DNA of 64,000 nt from Alternaria dauci (Eukaryota > Ascomycota > Dothideomycetes > Pleosporales > Pleosporaceae). The stretch covers positions 2,356,001-2,420,000 of the forward strand of contig NC_091278.1 of the NCBI RefSeq assembly GCF_042100115.1, written 5' to 3'. The notes below the pieces were generated by a model. It was not told where the DNA came from and searched no databases. It saw nothing but the letters and a program-made list of their open reading frames with translations. A program made the translations under genes and the position numbers. Below are positions 56,801 through 64,000 of this stretch, piece by piece (positions within the stretch are counted from its first letter, which is position 1; each line of letters begins with the position of its first letter).

Positions 56801-58897
56801 ATGGCTCCTGCCCGCAAGAGGACGACCAACATTGCGCGTCGCCGGCGGACCGATGACGAGGATGAGAACCGGTCCGTGGCCACGCTCGCCGACGACTCGC
56901 AGAGCGACGCCTCGCTGCTGAGCGACGTCGACGAGGACGCTGACGCCGACGCCGACAACAGCGACCTGAGCGAAGTCGACAGCGCGCCCTCGCTCACCCA
57001 GGGCAAGCCCAAGCGGAAGGCAAATGGCGCGCGTGATGCCAAGTCGAGGCAGGATGCCAGCAATCGCCAGCCCTCCCCGCCTATCGCCCGCTCGGATGTC
57101 GCCTTCTCCGCCGTGAAAGAGACGGAAATCATGATGAACGGACTGAAGATTGGGGACGACTCCAACGAGGCCGAGGTCGTCGACTTCGAGGCGGGCGTGG
57201 CTGCGCCCCAGTCGCGGACAGAGACGCTGGCCGAGCGGCGGCGGCGGGAGCACGAGGAGTACAAGAAGAAGCGCGACTCTGACCCGGCCTTCATACCCAA
57301 TCGCGGCGCCTTCTTCATGCACGACTCGCGACATGCACCTGGGCAGAATGGCTTCAGGCACGCAGGCCGTGGACGGGGGCGGGGCGCTCCCGTTACGGGG
57401 CCGTTCGCTCCAGCAAAGTACGTGCAAACAAAGACACCGCCAGACAGTGAGCATTCCGCTAACACACATTCCAGCATGAGACCGCAGCCGCAGGAGGCCA
57501 CCGACTCGCCCTGGCAGCACGATCTCCACGAGACGGTCAACGCGCCCGGCTCTCACGCCCAGCCAGGACTGCCTCCAGCTGCCTCCAATGCCCCCATGTT
57601 CGCGTCGAGAGTGCCCCCAGGCTCCAGCCAGAAGCCTCCACAGGCCCGCAACTTCTCCACGACAGTGCACACACACAACGCCAATGTACGCGTCTTGCTG
57701 CCCAACATGAAGGGCCCCATACACTTCCAGAACGTCCCGATCAAGTCACACACTCGCCTCCCCAACCACCGACCACCCCTCCGCCGCGACAAGCCCGTCC
57801 GCATCTCGCTGCCCCCGGCTCCGCCGCGCTACATTTTCCCGACCACCGAGCGCTCCTTCATCTTCATACCCAGGGCGCTGCGACCCAACCAGCAGGGCTT
57901 CGGCCGGGGTCGCGGTAGATTCGGATCTTTCGGCGGAGGTCTCTCGAGCAGACGAACCAGCGTGTACGGAGGCAGCGTATACTCGCCGAGTGTTGCACTG
58001 AGCAGGCGGTCCTCGATTGCACGCGAGATGGGCCGGGAGAATCTCGTCTCGCCGGCCGGTTCCATCATGTCACGCAACGGCGGCTTCGTCGATCCCAGTC
58101 GTCCCGTCGTCCGCCTCCCGCCTGGAGGTCCCAGGATGCACAATGGACCGTCGATGATCTCGCCCACCAACGGCGCTGTCCAGCCACCTTACCCGCTCCC
58201 GCAGAAGCCCGCCTTCCGTGAGAATTGGCAAGGCCAGCTCCCGATGCATCAGCCCCGCCCGCAGAAGACTGTCTCTGTTGCTGGCATCGAGTCGCCCGCG
58301 TCCATGAGCTTTAACCCTCCCCAACAACAAGAGCAGCAGCCGTTCCACCAGCAGGTTCCCGCACATATCAACGGAGCTGCCCCCGCGGTCGAGCAACCCT
58401 ATTACCAGCATGCACGACACCCCTCCTACCCAAGCCAAGTCTCCACCGGCACTCCCAACATCCCCGAGCGCGCCATCCATGCTCCCGCTTTCCAGCCTTA
58501 TGCACAATCTGGCTTCCAGCCGCAAGCCTTTGTTCCACAGGGCTACTACTACCCACCGCAAACTGGCGCCCAGCCACAGTACATGGCCCCGGCCGGCATG
58601 GTGCCCATGTTCGTCCCCGGTGCCCAGCAACCCGGCTATGTCATGCCAGTCTCTGCTCCTCCCGTCGCCGCCCCACCAGCCCCTGCTGGCCCACACAACA
58701 TGGTTGCTTACGAGTCCAACGGCATGACGTACTATGTGGATTCCAACCAGCTGCAGTACACTGCACCGCCGGTGGAAACGTATGCGCAGCCCAGCTATGC
58801 AGTTCCAGGCATGGGAGGCATGATGACACCGGGTCCGGATGGCGCGTACTATTACCCTCAGCAGATGCAGGCTCCGACGTTCTACCCGCAGCAATAG
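56801..58897 (+). CDS. Btz-domain protein (CASC3/Barentsz-like, exon junction complex)
   Basis: Protein of 679 aa likely to bind eIF4A-III in the exon junction complex or an mRNP. Exons 56801-57417 and 57475-58897. The 57-nt intron is a multiple of three and open, so it is easily missed; it has GTACGT, CGCTAACAC and TTCCAG and its removal joins FAPAN to MRPQPQEATDSPWQHDLHE. The Btz domain lies at about 150-235: a basic helix (ERRRREHEEYKKKRDSDPAF), then IPNRGAFFMHDSRHAPGQNG and the conserved W-x-H-D-L-H-E after the intron. The rest is disordered: RGRG repeats, Pro/Gln-rich C-terminus. The ATG at 56801 (CATCATGG) is preferred to the far upstream in-frame one. Confidence 0.88.
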   Translation: MAPARKRTTNIARRRRTDDEDENRSVATLADDSQSDASLLSDVDEDADADADNSDLSEVDSAPSLTQGKPKRKANGARDAKSRQDASNRQPSPPIARSDVAFSAVKETEIMMNGLKIGDDSNEAEVVDFEAGVAAPQSRTETLAERRRREHEEYKKKRDSDPAFIPNRGAFFMHDSRHAPGQNGFRHAGRGRGRGAPVTGPFAPAKYVQTKTPPDSEHSANTHSSMRPQPQEATDSPWQHDLHETVNAPGSHAQPGLPPAASNAPMFASRVPPGSSQKPPQARNFSTTVHTHNANVRVLLPNMKGPIHFQNVPIKSHTRLPNHRPPLRRDKPVRISLPPAPPRYIFPTTERSFIFIPRALRPNQQGFGRGRGRFGSFGGGLSSRRTSVYGGSVYSPSVALSRRSSIAREMGRENLVSPAGSIMSRNGGFVDPSRPVVRLPPGGPRMHNGPSMISPTNGAVQPPYPLPQKPAFRENWQGQLPMHQPRPQKTVSVAGIESPASMSFNPPQQQEQQPFHQQVPAHINGAAPAVEQPYYQHARHPSYPSQVSTGTPNIPERAIHAPAFQPYAQSGFQPQAFVPQGYYYPPQTGAQPQYMAPAGMVPMFVPGAQQPGYVMPVSAPPVAAPPAPAGPHNMVAYESNGMTYYVDSNQLQYTAPPVETYAQPSYAVPGMGGMMTPGPDGAYYYPQQMQAPTFYPQQ

Positions 58898-59829
58898 ACG
58901 ACTAGACTTTTTTTTCATCCCCAAACAACACCTTTCTCCCATCTTCACAATCGCTCTGGTTATTTATCATTCGGGGGTTTTTGCATTTCGCAACATGTTG
59001 CGTCTCCAACACTAAACAGTTTCTCTCCCTTCCTTGCACTCGAGCATGGCGTATCTGGACTTTTTGGGGGTTTACGATATCTGGTGTTTGGGCGAATGTA
59101 TACTTGACAGCGCATCTGGGGTTCTCTTCTCCGTCTCTCTCTCTCTCTCTCTCTCCCTCTCTCTCTCTTCATTACGACAGCGAGCGACACAAAAACATTC
59201 ACAGTATCATTGTCAAGCTTTGATGGAAAACGGGGGTCGGTCTTTGATTTTTATTATCTTTTTGAGCTAGCTTCGGTTTTTGGGCCCCCTGTTTTCACAC
59301 TCACAAACACAAGAGACGATGTGCTCACGTATGCATGGTGTTGTGCGTCTTGCGTTCTGCGGATTGGGCTTGTTTTGGGGTCGTGGACTTGAGTAATTTT
59401 ATCATGTTTCTAATAAAGCTATGCTCTGATTTCCTGCTGTTCGGTTCGTTGGTGTCTTGTTGTCGGGGCTTTGTTGCGTTGGGGCAAGTGGGGATGTATT
59501 TGGGTAGTAGAGAAGTGAATGAAGCAATGTCGTGTGCGACTTGTGGCCACCGAGTGAATGCACATCGGGTTTACCGCTGTAGGATTTCGAGCGTGAACAC
59601 ATTCGACATCTTTTGTTGCCATGAGTGATGTGGTTGGGATGCAGTGACATCAGTAGCGTGCTTGGCGCGTCAAGGCGCTAAGGAGCTGCATCAGTTCGCC
59701 GCATCATCGCGCAGGCGTTCACGTCGAGGCAGCTCTCGCTCCATCAACCGCCATCACGCACAACTTCCCACCCATCGAATCCCGGGACAAGCACGCCGTA
59801 TCCCCAGTCTTGTCTCCCGAGCCGCCACC
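58898..59829. other. Intergenic region
   Basis: No gene. A (CT)n tract at 59134-59168 lies between the Btz and V-ATPase genes; the right end is the V-ATPase leader. Confidence 0.6.
59134..59168. repeat. (CT)n microsatellite
   Basis: About 17 CT units with one CCCT interruption. Confidence 0.9.
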
Positions 59830-62560
59830 ATGGCGCCCAGCAAGGACACCATGTTCCGCTCGGCGGACATGTCCTTGACCCAGCTGTACATTGCCAACGA
59901 GATTGGCCGCGAGGTCGTCTCTGGCCTTGGAGAGCTTGGTGTCATGGACTTTAGAGATGTGAGTGAACGTGACGCACATGAGCTCTGGAGCTTCTGCAGC
60001 GGGCTCTGGGGCAGGGCGTGATGATATGTGAAGCTGACACTGCTGTGCTAGCTTAATGCCGACACGACCGCCTTCCAACGTACCTTTACCCAGGAGATCC
60101 GCCGCCTCGACAACGTCGAACGCCAGCTGCGCTACTTCCGCGCGCAGATGGAGAAGTCGGATATTGCCATGCGCTCCATCTACGACTTCAACAACCCCTT
60201 CACTGCGCCGTCGGCCTCGGAGATTGACGAGCTCGCCGACAAGAGCCAGAGCCTGGAACAGAGAATCTCGTCGCTCAACGAGAGCTACGAGACGCTGAAG
60301 AAGCGCGAGGTGGAGCTCACAGAGTGGCGATGGGTGCTTAGAGAGGCAGGCGGCTTCTTTGACCGCGCCCGTGGCCAGACGGAGCAGATTCGCGACTCTG
60401 TCGACGACGACGACGCGCCGTTGCTGCAGGACGTTGAGCAAAATGGACAGGGCGACACGGGCGCTGAGCGCTCGTTTACCGTCATGAACATTGGCTTCGT
60501 CGCTGGTGTCATCCCGCGGGAACGCATTGCGGCGTTTGAGCGCATCCTGTGGCGTACGCTCCGTGGTAACTTGTACATGAACCAGTCGGAGATTCCAGAG
60601 GCCATTATTAACCCGGAGAACAACGAGGAGACGAACAAGAATGTCTTCATCATCTTTGCGCACGGCAAGGAGATTATTGCAAAGATTCGCAAGATTTCCG
60701 AGTCGCTGGGTGCTGATCTCTACAGCGTTGATGAGAACAGCGAGCTCCGCCGCGACCAGATCCGCGAGGTCAACACCCGTCTGAGCGATCTCGCTAGCGT
60801 CTTGAAGAACACAAAGTCGACGCTGGATGCGGAGTTGACTGCCATCGGACGCAACCTCGCAGCATGGATGGTCGTCATCAAGAAGGAAAAGGCCACCTAC
60901 GAGACGCTGAACAAGTTTTCGTACGACCACCAGCGCAAGACGCTCATCGCCGAGGCCTGGGCGCCCACCAACTCTCTTGGGCTGATCAAGTCGACCCTGT
61001 CGGACGTCAACGAGCGTGCTGGCCTGTCCGTGCCCACCATTGTCAACCAGATCAAGACGACCAAGACACCGCCCACATACTTCAAGTCGAACCGCTTCAC
61101 CGTCGGCTTCCAGACCATCATCGACGCATACGGAACGATCAAGTACCGCGAAGTCAACCCCGCGCTGCCGGCCATTGTCACCTTCCCCTTCATGTTCGCC
61201 GTCATGTTTGGTGATGCGGGACACGGTGTTATTCTCCTGCTCGCTGCGTTGGCCATGATTTACTTTGAGAAGCGGCTTGAGCGCAGCAAGCTCGACGAGC
61301 TCTTCTCCATGATGTTTTACGGTCGCTACATTGTCTTTATGATGGGCATCTTCTCCATCTACACCGGTCTGCTCTACTGCGATGCTTTCTCCCTTGGTCT
61401 CCCCTGGTTCAAGTCCATGTGGGTCTGGGACAATGATGGCAAAGGCCCGACGTCGACCCGTGTCGAGGGCTACACGTACCCGTTTGGTCTCGACTACCGC
61501 TGGCACGATACTGAGAATGATTTGCTGTTTTCCAACTCGTACAAGATGAAGCTGTCCATTTTGTTGGGTTGGACGCACATGACGTTTTCGCTCATCTGGT
61601 CGCTGGTCAATGCGCGGTACTTTAAGTCGAAGATTGATATCTGGGGTAACTTTGTGCCGGGCATGATCTTCTTCCAGTCCATCTTTGGGTACCTGGCCTT
61701 CACGATTGTGTACAAGTGGTGCATTGACTGGTCCGCGCGCGGCGAGAGCCCGCCGTCGCTGCTCAACATGTTGATTTATATGTTCTTGAGCCCGGGCACG
61801 CTCGAAGCGGGGACGCAGCCGCTGTACCCTGGTCAGGCGTTTGTCCAGGTGGTTCTGTTGCTGCTGGCGCTGGCGTGTGTGCCGATCTTGTTGTTCCTCA
61901 AGCCGCTTTATCTCCGGTATGAACATAACAAGGCGCGCGCGCTGGGGTACCGTGGTATTGGTGAGACGTCGAGGGTCAGCGCGCTGGATGATGATGATGA
62001 GCAGAATGGACATGCGAATGGTGGGCGTGATAGCTATGGGGATGATGAGGATATTGCGATGATTACGCAGGATATTGGGCATAGTGAGGAAGAGGAGGAG
62101 TTTGAGTTTAGTGAGGTGATGATTCATCAGGTTATTCATACTATTGGTATGGTTATCCCCCCCTTCCGTCTAACATTTACTGTTGGTAGGAGATATGGAA
62201 AAAGCTAACACGAGCAACACAGAATTCTGCCTCAACTGCGTATCCCACACGGCGTCGTACCTGCGTCTCTGGGCCCTCTCGCTCGCGCACCAGCGTCTCT
62301 CGATTGTGTTGTGGGAAATGACGATGAAGAATGCGTTTGCGTTTGAGGGCGTCTTGGGCGCGGTCGTCATGGTTGTTGTGTTTTATTTCTGGTTCGCGCT
62401 TACGGTTGCCGTCCTGTGTGTTATGGAGGGGACGAGTGCTATGTTGCATAGCCTGAGGTTGCATTGGGTTGAGGCGATGAGTAAGCATTTTATTGGTGAT
62501 GGTGTGGCGTTTGAGCCGTTTAGTTTTAAGACGTTGTTGGAGGAGGAGCCGGTGGAGTAG
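59830..62560 (+). CDS. VPH1: V-type proton ATPase subunit a (Vph1)
   Basis: Membrane (Vo) subunit of the vacuolar proton pump, 853 aa (yeast Vph1 is 840). Exons 59830-59958, 60052-62146, 62223-62560; introns 93 and 76 nt. The cytosolic N-terminal half begins [20 protein letters not shown] and contains the [19 protein letters not shown] coiled coil. The membrane half includes [33 protein letters not shown] and [12 protein letters not shown]. The last exon carries [20 protein letters not shown] with the essential proton-path arginine (YLRLW). An acidic loop ([11 protein letters not shown]) precedes it. Vph1 versus Stv1 cannot be split in filamentous fungi, which generally have one gene. The last intron has an in-frame alternative acceptor (see findings). 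Confidence 0.96.
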
Positions 62561-63942
62561 TTTGGTGGGGATAAGTGAGGAGGGGTTTCCTTTGTGTTTT
62601 GCGTGTGCTGTTTTTGACAGAGGGAGGGGTAGTGGTGGAGCGTGTAAAGATATATGAGATTGGTAGAGTGGAAATACTGCGGGTAATGCTTATCAGTCTG
62701 TATATGTAGGAATGCATGTTTTCATCTTGAGGTTGATTGTTTTGGGACTAGGAGGATTGTTGTTTCCTTGAGATGTACTGTGATGGACTTTTCGATCATC
62801 AGCTTTTGAGTAGGACCGGATATACGCCATTATTCCCCCAGTTGCACGGAACCTATTATATTTGCTTTTCTAATCTTGCGATGCGGAGAAGCTTGTTTGT
62901 CTTAAGCTTTGCCTTGCTATGCGAACTGGATCTAAAGTGGTGTACCGAACGAGTTTCTTTGTATACCACCAATCTCTGGGATAATACGAGATACCAGGCC
63001 AAGACAAAGTGCGAGACCGATTATAGTGTTGGACTGGCGTGAGGCATTTGAGGCATTACTCCCATGAGCGCCACGGCCGGCTGAACCAGCGATCAGCACC
63101 CGTGTAACAACACAGCCAACACTGATGACATTTGTGGCTGCAACCTGTGACATTTGACGGTGCCTGAGGCGTAAGCTGACAGGGGCGTGTTTGGCCGCAT
63201 GCATCTCACGACTGTCCCAACGCCCGATGTACGCTGTGTAGTGTGCATGCAGGTGAGGTGGGTTCCAAAGCCGACGTGCATATATGCCCGATCTAAAGTT
63301 CTTACACCGACCCTTCCCCCTCCCCGGAATACGAACTTTTTTCTTACAACTCGGCAGATGGACTGCCGTATACGCTATGCAGACGGGAGGTTGGAGCGGT
63401 GAGACGGGGATCAAGGAAGGATTTCGTGTTGCCCTGCCGTACAGGCAACGCGCCGATCCGAGACACGAACATCCATCCATCCCGTGTGAGGCATTTCATC
63501 GACGACTGTCTGAGTGACTACTGTAACGGTCGCAAGGACCCCTCATGCGTGTGCGCTTGATTATCCCCGGTGGCTGAAGCGCACCAAGGCCAACGCGCAA
63601 GGCTAAGTGGCTGGCACCAACGCAGCTCGTTCAAGTGTGGATGCGTGGATGCGTTTGTGGGCGACACGCGGTTGCGCCGAGTTCTTAAAGGCCCGACGCG
63701 CCATACCTACCCTACTTTGTTACCCCAAGTACCATTTTCTCTAGTGAATCTGGTATATCTCTCTCTCGAGCCCCTCATTTTCGCTCGAAAAAGGATCCTT
63801 CTTTATCTATACGTGCTGGACGTTTTGAGGCTCGACAGCTACTGACCGTCTGTCTGCTTCTCCTACCCCCACCAAGATCTGCGACCGCTAGGCGAAAGCT
63901 TGATTCCGCATCCCGTTTTCGCAACCTCACTGCTTATCTACA
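62561..63942. other. Intergenic region and promoter of the right-edge gene
   Basis: No gene supported; the minus frame at 62932-63480 has no family character. Pyrimidine-rich stretches at 63735-63870 resemble a fungal core promoter and leader. Confidence 0.55.
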
Positions 63943-64000
63943 ATGTCGTTTTCGGCGGACAAGGTCAGCCATCTCAAGGGAGCCTTTTCCCACAGGCGAT
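63943..64000 (+). CDS. 5' end of a gene truncated by the window edge
   Basis: ATG at 63943 (CTACAATGTCG context) follows a CT-rich leader and opens MSFSADKVSHLKGAFSHRR before the window ends. Too short to identify; the context and leader make it a likely true start. Confidence 0.5.
   Translation, partial: MSFSADKVSHLKGAFSHRR

Noticed and set aside
56563..57724. 325- and 340-codon minus-strand frames opposite the Btz gene
   Set aside because: Shadows of a GC-rich, biased coding strand; no family features.
59719..62139. 806-codon minus-strand frame opposite the V-ATPase gene
   Set aside because: It mirrors the codon pattern of VPH1 on the other strand (strong third-position bias), has Arg/Leu/Val-rich composition with no domain, and spans the first VPH1 intron only by chance.

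Overview
The window is nuclear DNA of a filamentous ascomycete. Evidence: genes are split by 45-80 nt introns with GTRAGT-like donors and CTAAC/CTGAC branch sites; fungal Zn2Cys6 regulators, a HET-domain protein, an Argonaute and fungal housekeeping orthologs are present; spacing is about 3 kb per gene on both strands. A Dothideomycete is my guess, not something the sequence proves. All exon joins were read by eye from splice sites, frame and family conservation.

Layout. 1-837: no gene, but a long imperfect inverted repeat. 838-12807: accessory-looking block with a Zn2Cys6 regulator, an allantoate-permease-type MFS transporter, a DUF1907 (C11orf54-like) metalloprotein, an NAD-type short-chain dehydrogenase, a second Zn2Cys6 regulator and a secreted subtilisin. 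The first four or five could form a small catabolic cluster; CGG/CCG palindromes lie in the transporter promoter and in the divergent DUF1907/SDR promoter. 15180-21307: two convergent uncharacterised genes sharing a W-[ST]-x-E-E-R domain, a possible gene remnant between them, and a small acidic protein. 22719-25787: Gyp5-like TBC Rab-GAP. 26268-27059: a low-complexity hypothetical protein.

28011-29033: UBC8/UBE2H ubiquitin-conjugating enzyme, the most remarkable object here. Its conserved protein is recovered only if the mRNA contains an 8-nt exon, a 3-nt exon and a 1-nt exon, each bounded by good splice sites. 30302-31416: ketopantoate hydroxymethyltransferase. 32862-34760: fungal membrane/coiled-coil protein. 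35724-38874: Argonaute. 39780-40923: mitochondrial ribosomal protein uS7m. 41846-43907: UspA-domain protein. 45253-47526: HET-domain protein.

49279-51516: Sly1 (ER-Golgi SM protein). 52601-55919: a PNUTS/Ppn1-like protein with a TFIIS-N-like helical region, an RVTW PP1-docking motif and a C-terminal CCCH finger. 56801-58897: Btz (CASC3-like) exon-junction protein. 59830-62560: V-ATPase subunit a, whose last intron has an in-frame alternative acceptor. 63943-64000: first codons of a gene that runs off the right edge.

No rRNA gene, convincing tRNA gene, CRISPR array or intact transposon was seen. From 22 kb onward the genes are mostly core cell biology (trafficking, RNA processing, vacuole, vitamin synthesis); variable or environment-facing functions concentrate in the left 13 kb and at the HET gene.
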